A stretch of DNA of 64,000 nt from an uncultured Acidobacteriia bacterium (lineage in GTDB: Bacteria; Acidobacteriota; Terriglobia; Bryobacterales; Bryobacteraceae): assembly GCA_903900705.1 (NCBI GenBank), contig CAIUOG010000131.1, forward strand, positions 1-64,000, given 5' to 3'. Made by a program: the position numbers and the translations under genes. The notes under the pieces were generated by a model, which was not told where the DNA came from, did no database searches, and saw nothing but the letters and a program-made list of their open reading frames with translations. This document shows positions 8,508 to 16,309 of the stretch, piece after piece (positions within the stretch are counted from its first letter, which is position 1; each line of letters starts with the position of its first letter).

Positions 8508-9797
8508 TCAGCGCAGCGAGGCGGAAAGTTCGCCGGTGTGGCGGAGTACGATGAGGCGCGCTTTTTCGGAATTGAACTGTGCGTCATAGAATTCGATCCA
8601 CTTTTCGTTTTCGGCGAAGCGCGCTTCTTCCACCTGCTTCAGCGCCGCGCGGCCCTCGTTCATCTGGGCCAGCAGAATGGAGAGCTGTTCGTGCGCGAGG
8701 TCGAGTTCGGCCTTCGCCACCTGCCGCGCCATCTCCGCCTTCTCGATTTCCTGATAGCTCTGGTGCACTTCGAGCGCGATGCGGCCCCGGGCGAGCTGGA
8801 TTTCCGCACGGATGTGCCGGCGGTCGGCCTCGGCCTGATTGATGAGAGCCTTCACGCCGGGTCCGGCCAGCAGGGGCACCTGAATGGAGGCGCCCAGTTC
8901 GATGTTGTTGTATTGGAAGCGGTTGAAGTATTGGTCGTAATGGCTGTACTTCGAGAGGAGCGCATACTGGGCCACGAGGTCCACCCGGGGTAAACGCTGC
9001 GCCTTGTCGCTCTTGATTTCGAGGGATTTCGCCTGGTAGGTGGATTCCAGCCGTTTGAGTTCCCGGCTGGCGTTGTAAGCCGCGCGGAGGGCGGCTTCTT
9101 CGGTATCGGGAATGGGGGCGGAGGCGCGTTCTTCCGCCACGGGTTTCACGCTGTCACCGGGATTGAAGCCGAGCGAGGCGGCGAGGTTGTGCTCCGCATA
9201 GTCGCGTTCGGCCCGCAGCGCCATGAGCCGCTGTTTTGTGCGCAGCAGATGGACCGTTGCCTCCTGTCTGGTGACGGGCAGTTCACGGCCGGCGTCCACG
9301 CGGGTGGTGACGGCTTCGAGCACTTTGGTGAGGCTTTCGACCTGGTTTTTCACGCCCTCGGCAAGCTTGCCGGCGCGCTCCGCATCGATGTACAGCGCGG
9401 CCACGCGGTAGGCGACATCCTCGCGGCGTTCCCCGGAGGCGAAGCCGGCGCCGCGGGCATTTTCGCGGGCCTGCGCGACGGAGTACATCTGCGACTTGTT
9501 GAACAGATCCTGCGTGGTCTTCACCTGAAAGATGGAGGGCGCGGAGCCATCGATGCTCTGGGGAAAGCCGCTGCTCCAGGCGAGTCCGCTGCCGCCGTAG
9601 ACGCGCGGCGAGAAGGGTTCGCGCGCGAGGCGGATGCCTTCGGTCGCCTTGAGTTCATCCATCCGGCTCATGATGACTTCGGGATTCTCCGCAAGCGCGC
9701 GTTCGAGGGCCTGTTTCAGGGTGAGCGAATGGTCTTCGGCAGCAGCGAGCTGTCCGAACGCGGCGAGCGCGACCGCGAGCCAGAAATATTTCCGCAT
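8508..9797 (-). CDS. TolC-family outer-membrane efflux protein
   Basis: This 429-residue exported protein has the signal MRKYFWLAVALAAFGQLAAAE. It shows the duplicated TolC layout: an opening LTLKQALERALAENPEVIMSR, long amphipathic alpha-helices (residues 150-210 and 330-410), and beta-strand stretches that would make the barrel (about 85-110 and 290-320, for example NNIELGASIQVPLL). TolC proteins trimerise into an outer-membrane channel tunnel. It is the last gene of a leftward operon and starts four bases after the FtsX-type permease gene, so the two probably act together. No membrane-fusion (MacA-like) gene lies in the window. Confidence 0.9.
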   Translation of the reverse strand: MRKYFWLAVALAAFGQLAAAEDHSLTLKQALERALAENPEVIMSRMDELKATEGIRLAREPFSPRVYGGSGLAWSSGFPQSIDGSAPSIFQVKTTQDLFNKSQMYSVAQARENARGAGFASGERREDVAYRVAALYIDAERAGKLAEGVKNQVESLTKVLEAVTTRVDAGRELPVTRQEATVHLLRTKQRLMALRAERDYAEHNLAASLGFNPGDSVKPVAEERASAPIPDTEEAALRAAYNASRELKRLESTYQAKSLEIKSDKAQRLPRVDLVAQYALLSKYSHYDQYFNRFQYNNIELGASIQVPLLAGPGVKALINQAEADRRHIRAEIQLARGRIALEVHQSYQEIEKAEMARQVAKAELDLAHEQLSILLAQMNEGRAALKQVEEARFAENEKWIEFYDAQFNSEKARLIVLRHTGELSASLR

Positions 9798-9801
9798 AGT
9801 T

Positions 9802-11010
9802 TTATTCGTAGCGCAGTGCTTCAGTTGGATTCAGCTTTGAGGCGCGGCTGGCGGGCAACATGCCGAAGATGAGGCCCACGAGGCTGGAAACCGCGAAGGC
9901 GATGACGATCGACCAGGTGGAGATGGGCACGCGGATGTTTTCGACGAACAACTGCACGCTGAGAGGCACGGCGACGCCCGCCGCAATTCCCACGCAGCCG
10001 CCCGTCAGGCTGATCAGCGTGGCCTCGATGAGGAACTGGGTCAGGATATCCCGCCGCGACGCGCCCACGGCCATGCGGACGCCAATCTCGCGGGTTCTCT
10101 CGGTGACCGTGACCAGCATGATGTTCATGATGCCGATGCCGGAGATGACCAGCGCGATGGTCGAGACCAGCACCAGGACCAGACTGAGAATTCTCGCGAT
10201 GTCGCGCGCGGCGTTGAGGATGCCGGTGAGGTTTTCGACCTTGTACTTCGCGCCGGCGCGGTGACGGCTTTCGAGGATCGCGGAAACCTGGGCGGTGACG
10301 GCTTCCACGTTCCGCGCCTCGCGAACCTGAATATACATGGGGTCGATGCGTTCCACGTGGATGAAGTACTGCTGGACAGTGATGGGAATCAGAATGCTTT
10401 CGGCGTTGAGTTCGGTCTGGCCGAAGCTTTCCACTTTTTCTTTGAAGGTGCCGATGATGGTGAACTGCAGGCCGTGGACCTTGATGAGTTGGCCGATGGC
10501 CGCGTTCTGGCTGCCGTAGAGGCGCTTTGCCAGTTTTTCGGTGAGGAGCGCGACCTTCTGGCGAAGGCTGACGTCGCCGGCGTCCATGAAGCGACCGGAC
10601 AGCACGACCAGATTGCGGACGGGCTTGTAGTATTCATCGGAGCCGATAATCAGCAGCCGCTCGGCCTTGCCGTTGATGAACATGGAATCGATGCTGGTCT
10701 CGATGCCCGTGGCGGCGACGATGCGGTCGGCCAGGCGTTCCCGCACGGCCTGCACGTCTGACGGCTTGATGAAGTCCGCATTGACTTCGGTGGTGGAGGT
10801 TTGGGAGCCGACTTCAAAGGAGGCGAAGATCATGTTCGAACCGACGCCTTCAATCTGTTCGAGGATGTAGCTTTGGCTGGTGAGGGAGATGGTGACGACG
10901 AGGATGACCGAAGCGGTGCCGATCATCATGCCGAGGCCGGTGAGCAGAGACCGGACCGGATTTTGCCGCAATGCCTGAAAACTGAAGCCGAGCGCTTCGC
11001 CGAATTGCAT
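9802..11010 (-). CDS. MacB/FtsX-type ABC transporter permease
   Basis: This 402-residue membrane protein has the MacB-PCD and FtsX arrangement. A first TM segment (PVRSLLTGLGMMIGTASVILVV) is followed by a periplasmic domain of about 210 residues, then three C-terminal TM segments (about 270-295, 320-350 and 360-385), including RTREIGVRMAVGASRRDIL, the conserved cytoplasmic coupling loop, and GMLPASRASKLNPTEALRYE at the end. There is no ATPase domain and no adjacent ATPase gene, unlike full MacB, so it must borrow an ATPase encoded elsewhere. It lies between TPR and TolC-type genes with gaps of about four bases, indicating co-transcription and suggesting export across both membranes. Confidence 0.9.
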   Translation of the reverse strand: MQFGEALGFSFQALRQNPVRSLLTGLGMMIGTASVILVVTISLTSQSYILEQIEGVGSNMIFASFEVGSQTSTTEVNADFIKPSDVQAVRERLADRIVAATGIETSIDSMFINGKAERLLIIGSDEYYKPVRNLVVLSGRFMDAGDVSLRQKVALLTEKLAKRLYGSQNAAIGQLIKVHGLQFTIIGTFKEKVESFGQTELNAESILIPITVQQYFIHVERIDPMYIQVREARNVEAVTAQVSAILESRHRAGAKYKVENLTGILNAARDIARILSLVLVLVSTIALVISGIGIMNIMLVTVTERTREIGVRMAVGASRRDILTQFLIEATLISLTGGCVGIAAGVAVPLSVQLFVENIRVPISTWSIVIAFAVSSLVGLIFGMLPASRASKLNPTEALRYE

Positions 11011-11014
11011 CCGC

Positions 11015-11869
11015 TTACATCCCGTCGGCTTTTTTGAGGAGCTTCAGGGCTTCGTGCTTGGAGGGATCTTCGGGGGTGAGATTGCCGGATGCGATGTATT
11101 TCTTCAAGAGGTCACGAGCCTGATCGATGTTTCTATTGGATTGTATCCACATCTCGGCGCGCGCATACAAGAGACGCGGGGCGTTGGGCGCGATGTGCAC
11201 CGCCTGGGAGTAGAGCCGGTCGGCCTCGTCGGTCCGGCCCTGACGGGACAGGAAGCGCGCGAGTTCCAGAATCCGGGAGATCTGGTTGGGGGCCATCTGC
11301 ATGGCGCGGCGCAACTGGCCTTCGGCCTTGTCGTACTCCTTTTTCTGTTCGAGCAGCCGGGCGCGGGAGTAGTGGGCCTGCGCGGGATCGATCTGGCCGA
11401 TCATGGGGATGAGGTCTCGGGCTTTGTCAAAGCCGCCGCCCATGATGCCGGGGGCCTGGAGATAGAAGTCAAAAAGGTCATCGAGCGCTTCGCCGTTATG
11501 CGGATTGAGCTGCACCGCTTTCTCGAAGGCGACGCGGGCTTTGGTGGCAGGGCCGATGGCATTCACGGCGAAGGAGGTTTCCGCCCGCCGGCCATAGGCG
11601 CGGCCCAGCCAGGTGTAAAGCATGGAGTTTTCGGGTTCGAGGGCTACGGCTTTTTCAAGCGCCTCGGTGGCACGTTTGTATTCCGCGTTCTGCAGATAGG
11701 CGCGGCCCAGGAGTTCTAGCGTACGCGCGTTCTGTGGCAGGGTCTTGAGAACAGCGATGGCGGCCGGATAGTCAGTGTGGCTGTAAAGATCGAGAGCCTG
11801 ATCGTAGCTCGCGGGTTGCAGGGCCGAGAGGGAACCGGCCAGAAGAAGTGTAAGGATTACCCCGCGCAT
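11015..11869 (-). CDS. exported TPR-repeat protein
   Basis: This 284-residue protein has a signal peptide (MRGVILTLLLAGSLSALQ) followed by about six tetratricopeptide repeats. Clear units are AIAVLKTLPQNARTLELLGR, ATEALEKAVALEPENSMLYT, the ARVAFEKAVQLNPHNGEAL segment and AEGQLRRAMQMAPNQISRIL, with a last unit around DRLYSQAVHIAPNAPRLLYA. TPR arrays mediate protein contacts. Its position immediately before the FtsX-type permease and TolC-type genes suggests an accessory role in that envelope system. No enzymatic motif is visible. Confidence 0.85.
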   Translation of the reverse strand: MRGVILTLLLAGSLSALQPASYDQALDLYSHTDYPAAIAVLKTLPQNARTLELLGRAYLQNAEYKRATEALEKAVALEPENSMLYTWLGRAYGRRAETSFAVNAIGPATKARVAFEKAVQLNPHNGEALDDLFDFYLQAPGIMGGGFDKARDLIPMIGQIDPAQAHYSRARLLEQKKEYDKAEGQLRRAMQMAPNQISRILELARFLSRQGRTDEADRLYSQAVHIAPNAPRLLYARAEMWIQSNRNIDQARDLLKKYIASGNLTPEDPSKHEALKLLKKADGM

Positions 11870-11952
11870 ATCTCTTCGGATGAGCGAAAGGGCCGGGAGG
11901 TTTCACGCGATCCCGGCGGCCCATTACGTCGACCGATTTCTGTGCGGGACGA

Positions 11953-12303
11953 TTAGCGCGGGCGGCGGGAGAACATGCTGAAGACTTCGGAGACGGCGAT
12001 CCAGATGTTGAGAATGCCGATGCCGCTGATGGCGCCCCGGAAATAGCTGTTATTCCAGACAGTACGCCATTCGGCCGCCAGACGCGCGGGCGCGAAGAGG
12101 GACAGCGAGTTTTCGGTCCAGGCGTCTGTCCACGGATAGATGAGCAGGAATAAGCCCAGCTCAAAGCAGAAGATGACGAAGATCACGGTGGAGAGGCGTG
12201 AAAACCAGGTGGGGCCCTGGGGGGCGGGCCGGGAAGGGGGGATGGCCTGTTCCGGGACGGGTTCGCCGGGGATTGGCAGGTCGGGCAGGGGCAGGTCGCT
12301 CAT
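11953..12303 (-). CDS. small two-TM membrane protein of unknown function
   Basis: This 116-residue protein was not matched to a named family. It has a proline-rich cytoplasmic N-terminus (residues 1-32, many P and E), a TM segment at about 34-58 (LSTVIFVIFCFELGLFLLIY), an extracytoplasmic loop with tryptophans and arginines, and a second TM at about 86-108 (GAISGIGILNIWIAVSEVF). It ends in a short basic tail, SRRPR. Its ATG overlaps the rnhB stop by four bases, so it is translated with RNase HII as part of the rplS-rnhB operon. Function cannot be inferred. Confidence 0.75.
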   Translation of the reverse strand: MSDLPLPDLPIPGEPVPEQAIPPSRPAPQGPTWFSRLSTVIFVIFCFELGLFLLIYPWTDAWTENSLSLFAPARLAAEWRTVWNNSYFRGAISGIGILNIWIAVSEVFSMFSRRPR

Positions 12304-13025
12304 ACGGCGGCGAACATCTCCATTTGTTGATGCCGTTCGAGCGGCGAATAGATGGCCAGCTTGCGAATGGGCTCAAAGCTGAGGCGGTGCAGCGGCGTGG
12401 GGCCGTGCTCGCGCAAGGCGGTGATGTGGTCCGGCGCATGGTAGCCCTTGTGACTGGCGAGGCCGTATTCCGGATAGAAGCGGTCCCACTCGCGCATCAT
12501 CTGGTCGCGATAGACCTTGGCGAGAATGGAGGCGGCGGCGATGGCGTGGCAGCGTTCGTCGCCCTGGAGCAAAGGCTGCTGGGGGAGGGGAAGATCGAGT
12601 GCGACCGCGTCGACCAGGACGAAATCGGGCGACGGGTTGAGTTGCTCCACTGCTCGCTTCATAGCCAGACGGGACGCCTCGTAGATGTTGATGGAATCGA
12701 TGGTGGAATTGTCGACGGATGCGACAGCCCAGGCGACGGCGCGATCCCGGATCTGCTCAGCCAGAACTTCGCGGCGCTCGGCATCCAGTTGTTTGCTGTC
12801 ATTCAGGCCACGAATGGGGGAATCCGGAGAGAGAATCACGGCGCCGGCAACAACGGCGCCGAACAGGGAACCGCGACCCACTTCGTCCGCGCCGGCGATG
12901 AGACGATAGCCGCGCGAGCGGAGTTCATCCTCATGCGTGCCGAGGCACTTCCAGTTCCTGTCTTTTTTTGAGGGGCTTCGTTTGACCGAAGCCCCCCTGG
13001 AAATACCGGTCTCACCGCGAGCCAT
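12300..13025 (-). CDS. rnhB: ribonuclease HII
   Basis: RNase HII nicks DNA at misincorporated ribonucleotides and removes RNA from RNA-DNA hybrids. The catalytic D-E pair is in AGADEVGRGSLFG (D47, E48), with further acidic residues in FVLVDAV and in AAASILAKVYRDQMM (the Asp of YRD). The GRG element that reads the 2'-hydroxyl and the C-terminal Y-x-x-HKGY block (YGLASHKGYHAPDH) are intact. The basic N-terminal extension of about 35 residues makes it 241 residues against a usual 200-220, so an internal start is possible. It lies 24 bases after rplS, a common bacterial order. Confidence 0.95.
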   Translation of the reverse strand: MARGETGISRGASVKRSPSKKDRNWKCLGTHEDELRSRGYRLIAGADEVGRGSLFGAVVAGAVILSPDSPIRGLNDSKQLDAERREVLAEQIRDRAVAWAVASVDNSTIDSINIYEASRLAMKRAVEQLNPSPDFVLVDAVALDLPLPQQPLLQGDERCHAIAAASILAKVYRDQMMREWDRFYPEYGLASHKGYHAPDHITALREHGPTPLHRLSFEPIRKLAIYSPLERHQQMEMFAAV

Positions 13026-13049
13026 CAGGTACGGCCTGCCGGTGAAGAG

Positions 13050-13418
13050 CTATCTTGCAGCCCGGGTATGGTCGACGCGTTCCTTGAGGCGGGCAGCCTT
13101 GCCCTTCAGAGCGCGCAGGTAGTAGAGTTTCGCGCGGCGGACGCGACCGGTGCGCACGAAATCGATGTGATCGATCACGCGGGCATTCAGCGGGAAAATG
13201 CGCTCGACGCCGTGGCTGAAGCTGATCTTGCGGACCGTGATGGTTTCGCCCATCCCGGTGTTCTTGCGGGCCAGAACCACACCCTCAAAAGCCTGCAGAC
13301 GTTCTTTGTCGCCTTCTTTAATCTTGACGTGAACACGGATCGTGTCGCCAGGGCGGAAGGCGGGGATGTCCGTGCGGAGATTCTTTTTGATGTACTTGTC
13401 TAACAGCGCGTTCTGCAT
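13050..13418 (-). CDS. rplS: 50S ribosomal protein L19
   Basis: This 122-residue protein has the standard L19 sequence: [20 protein letters not shown], the [23 protein letters not shown] core, [17 protein letters not shown] and [21 protein letters not shown]19 lies at the 30S-50S interface. In many bacteria rplS follows rpsP-rimM-trmD. Here the upstream genes are an ABC transporter cluster, so rplS has been separated from that operon and heads its own leftward unit with rnhB and probably the genes down to the TolC type. Its promoter should lie within the 124 bases upstream. Confidence 0.97.
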   Translation of the reverse strand: MQNALLDKYIKKNLRTDIPAFRPGDTIRVHVKIKEGDKERLQAFEGVVLARKNTGMGETITVRKISFSHGVERIFPLNARVIDHIDFVRTGRVRRAKLYYLRALKGKAARLKERVDHTRAAR

Positions 13419-13542
13419 TTCGGAAACCTTAATGTCGGATGGGTTAATTCTCTATCTTACTACAAGAGATACCCGGCTGGCATCTCACATGCGTCAGGAG
13501 ATTGCACAGGAAACGGGCATGCCTGTGCCGACTGTTTTTATT

Positions 13543-14481
13543 CTATCGTCCCGGTCCCCGTGCTGGTCCGCGACCCCGGCCGGATTGAGCGGCATTCAGC
13601 AACTGCACCATACGGTCCACCAGGTTCCGCGGGATATCCGCTTTGATGGAGACGGCTCTGCCGGTTTGTTCCACACTGAAGCCATCCCACAGCTTCAGCA
13701 TTTCCGGCTGGTTCTCCGGCACGCTCAGGCGGCCGAAGCCGATCAGGCCTTTCGCGGTATCGCGCAGATTCACGGCGTCCGCCTCAGCGGCGGCTGTGCC
13801 GCGAATCTCGCCTTTGACTCCGGCGCTGAAATCGGCGGAGAAGGACGTCTCTTCCACGCCGTGGAAGATGCGGGAAAAGTCGATGCCGCCGCCACTGGCA
13901 TTACCGCCGGCGCGCGGCAGGTTGTCGGCCAGAAAACCGGCGAAGCCTGTGGAAACGCCCCAGAAGGGGGATTTCGGATCCAGCTGGCGGACCTTGCCGA
14001 GCAGGGGCTGGGCCGCCGTGTGGGAGCCGGATTTCCACTCATCGAGCGCGGCTTCGAGCGATTTCAGGTCGCCCGCCGCGGCCAGAGTGGCGTCCAGGAC
14101 GCAGAAGCCGGCGGTATCGAGACTCCAGATGTTGTACTCGCCGTGCCGCACGAGCTTCGCCTTCGCCTGTTGCACGGGCTCGGGATTGATGTGAAATGCT
14201 CCGCGCGCCAGCAGCACGCCGCCGGACGGGGTGCCGGCGAAGAGCAACTCGCGCACATCGCGGCGGGGGTCGAAGCCGGTCTCTTTCGCGAACCGTTCCA
14301 CCTGGGGCAGTTTCTGCTGTTCGAGCAGTTTTGTGTAGAAATCGGTGGACTTGATGAGGTCCATGCGCGCGCCCACCAGAGAAGTGGCGCCGGGGGGCAC
14401 CATCCGGATGAGTACGTTATCCACGCGAGGTTGCGCCAGGGCCGCGGCGGAACAGGCGAACAGAAACAGGGGCAGGCGCAT
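13543..14481 (-). CDS. exported protein of unknown function coupled to an ABC transporter
   Basis: This 312-residue protein starts at MRLPLFLFACSAAALAQ, a signal peptide. A frame extension upstream was rejected because it overlaps the permease gene. Its ATG shares one base with the permease stop (TGATG), indicating translational coupling. The sequence, for example MVPPGATSLVGARMDLIKST and REIRGTAAAEADAVNLRDT, resembles acidobacterial hypothetical proteins that assess a scalar quantity with a fold of repeated beta-alpha units. No catalytic motif is evident. It ends in an RGRGPARGPGR tail. It probably serves the ABC transporter encoded upstream, but the role is unknown. Confidence 0.7.
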   Translation of the reverse strand: MRLPLFLFACSAAALAQPRVDNVLIRMVPPGATSLVGARMDLIKSTDFYTKLLEQQKLPQVERFAKETGFDPRRDVRELLFAGTPSGGVLLARGAFHINPEPVQQAKAKLVRHGEYNIWSLDTAGFCVLDATLAAAGDLKSLEAALDEWKSGSHTAAQPLLGKVRQLDPKSPFWGVSTGFAGFLADNLPRAGGNASGGGIDFSRIFHGVEETSFSADFSAGVKGEIRGTAAAEADAVNLRDTAKGLIGFGRLSVPENQPEMLKLWDGFSVEQTGRAVSIKADIPRNLVDRMVQLLNAAQSGRGRGPARGPGR

Positions 14482-15317
14482 CAGTAGGTCCTCTTTTGGA
14501 AGCGCCAGATCCCGATCGCGAGAATCACGGCGCCGAAGATGGCGGTGCTCCAGATGGGCATCCAGCTTTCGACCGGCTTGTTCATGATCAGGTTCTGCAC
14601 AATGCCGCGCACTTCCCAGATCTTTGGCAGGGCGTAGTAGAGCAGGCGCAGAATGTCGCGCGACCATTCCGAACTGAGCAGCCTTTCGAGCGTGGCTTTC
14701 TGGGCCAGAATCGGCGTGATGATCATGATGGCGAAGGTCACCATGATGGCGACCGCGGAACTGTCGAGAAGCACGCCAATGAGTACGATCACGGCCAGCA
14801 GCACGCTGAAGATGAAGATGGTGCAGAGGCTGGAAAGCAGAAAGCCGAGGCCCCAGACGCCGGTCTTCACGCCGAAGATGATCCAGGAGCCGCCCACCAG
14901 GTAGAGGATGTTTGCGCTCACTACCAGCACGTTGCCGGCATAGCGGCCGAGCAGCAGATGAGCGCGGGAAACCGGCTTCGAAAGCAGCAGTTCAATGCGC
15001 CCCGGTTCAAAGACTGAAGAAACCAGTCCGGCTGACGCGAAAACCGCGAGGGCCATGCCGGCGTAGTACAGGATGCCCGCAATCACGCTCTGCGTCTGCT
15101 GCACGAGATTCTGGACATTGGAACTGGGCAGCGTGTTGCCGAAGATGGAGACGGTGGCGAGCGCGCCGGCGACCACGTCCACCCGCATGATGAACAGGAG
15201 GAACAGCAGCAGCGCCGTGCAGCAGCCGAAGAAGCCCCAGAATATCCTGCGGGCGAAGGCCTCGCGGAAGGTGTCTTTGATGATGGCGAGCGTCGCGTTC
15301 CAGAGTAACGGGCTCAT
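14481..15317 (-). CDS. ABC-2 type transporter permease
   Basis: This 278-residue polytopic protein has about six TM segments (near residues 20-45, 65-100, 120-145, 155-180, 185-210 and 250-270). The EPGRIELLLSKPVSRAHLLLGRY block is the hallmark of NosY/ABC-2 permeases of the Nat and Cu-processing class, which place the E-x-G-x-x-E/LL-S-x-P-x-R-x loop after the second TM segment. It overlaps the ATPase gene by four bases, making a classic ATPase-permease pair. The substrate is unknown. The last residues (FQKRTY) lie at the junction with the exported third partner gene. Confidence 0.92.
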   Translation of the reverse strand: MSPLLWNATLAIIKDTFREAFARRIFWGFFGCCTALLLFLLFIMRVDVVAGALATVSIFGNTLPSSNVQNLVQQTQSVIAGILYYAGMALAVFASAGLVSSVFEPGRIELLLSKPVSRAHLLLGRYAGNVLVVSANILYLVGGSWIIFGVKTGVWGLGFLLSSLCTIFIFSVLLAVIVLIGVLLDSSAVAIMVTFAIMIITPILAQKATLERLLSSEWSRDILRLLYYALPKIWEVRGIVQNLIMNKPVESWMPIWSTAIFGAVILAIGIWRFQKRTY

Positions 15318-16258
15318 TTGGCGGGACCTTCCACAGCAGTCGCAACAGTCTTCATAAATACGTCTTCGAGCGTGCTCTTCGTGCGGGCCAGAGCTTCCAG
15401 TTCGCAGTGGTTGGCGCGCAGCAGATCCACCGCCTGGTTGGCGTCTTCGCGATTGGCGAACAGCAGGTGGGCCGTCCCGTCCACGACGGTGAAGCCGCGG
15501 GCTTTTGCCTTCAGTTCCGTCGCCAGTTGTTCCGGCACCGCCAGCGCCTCCACTTTGTAGCCGCTGCCGCTGGTGAGTTCTTCCACAGTGCCGGCGAGCG
15601 CCATCTTTCCCTTCTGAATAATCACCACTTCGCGGCAGAATAACTCGACTTCCGCCAGCAGATGAGAGTTCAGAAAGATGGTGACGCCCTGCTGTTCGAG
15701 CGCCTGCAGCACGTCGCGGATGTGTTTTCTGCCAACGGGATCCACACCGTCACTCGGTTCATCCAGAACCAGCAGCCGGGGCGAATGAATGAGAGCCTGC
15801 GCGAGGCCGACGCGCTGCAGCATGCCTTTCGAATACTTGCCGAGGCGCAGATGGTGCGCGCCCTCATCGAGGCCCACCAGATTCAGCAGTTCCGGGATTC
15901 GTTTGCGGCGGCTGGCGGAATCCATGCCGGAGAGCGCGCCGTAGAAATCGAGCATGCCCCAGCCAGTCATATAGGTGGGAAAGCGATGATTCTCCGGCAG
16001 GTAGCCGATGGGACGCCGCGCTTCCGCCTCCTGGCTGTCCCGTCCGAACACCCTGGCACGACCGGAGGTGGGGTGCGCGCAGGAGAGCAGCATCTTCACG
16101 AAGGTTGTTTTCCCCGCGCCGTTCGGCCCGAGCAGCCCGAACGTGGTCCCGCGCGGCACGCGGATGGAGATATCGTCCACGGCGCGCAATTCCCGTCCGG
16201 ACCAGCGGTTGCGGAAGACCTTGGTCAGCCCCTCGGTTTCAATGGCGTATTCGGGCAT
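15314..16258 (-). CDS. ABC transporter ATP-binding protein
   Basis: This 314-residue ATPase pairs with the overlapping ABC-2 permease. It has Walker A GLLGPNGAGKTTFVKML, a Q-loop region RPIGYLPENHRFP, the signature YSKGMLQRVGLAQALIHSP (the C-motif is SKGM rather than LSGGQ, common in the CcmA/Nat subgroup), Walker B LLVLDEPSDGVDP and the H-loop LNSHLLAEVE. A C-terminal domain of about 95 residues follows, typical of this subgroup. The start at MPEYAIETEGLTKVF is preferred to a longer frame. The substrate is unknown. Confidence 0.93.
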   Translation of the reverse strand: MPEYAIETEGLTKVFRNRWSGRELRAVDDISIRVPRGTTFGLLGPNGAGKTTFVKMLLSCAHPTSGRARVFGRDSQEAEARRPIGYLPENHRFPTYMTGWGMLDFYGALSGMDSASRRKRIPELLNLVGLDEGAHHLRLGKYSKGMLQRVGLAQALIHSPRLLVLDEPSDGVDPVGRKHIRDVLQALEQQGVTIFLNSHLLAEVELFCREVVIIQKGKMALAGTVEELTSGSGYKVEALAVPEQLATELKAKARGFTVVDGTAHLLFANREDANQAVDLLRANHCELEALARTKSTLEDVFMKTVATAVEGPAK

Positions 16259-16309
16259 CGTCCTTTGAGGATAACGAAGGCCGCCGTCCATTCGTTCAGA
16301 TTGATCCGG

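Noticed and set aside
13495-13520. Hairpin GCACAGG/CCTGTGC upstream of rplS
   Set aside because: The stem is only seven bases with an 11-base loop and no T-tract in either direction; evidence is too weak for a terminator or leader element.
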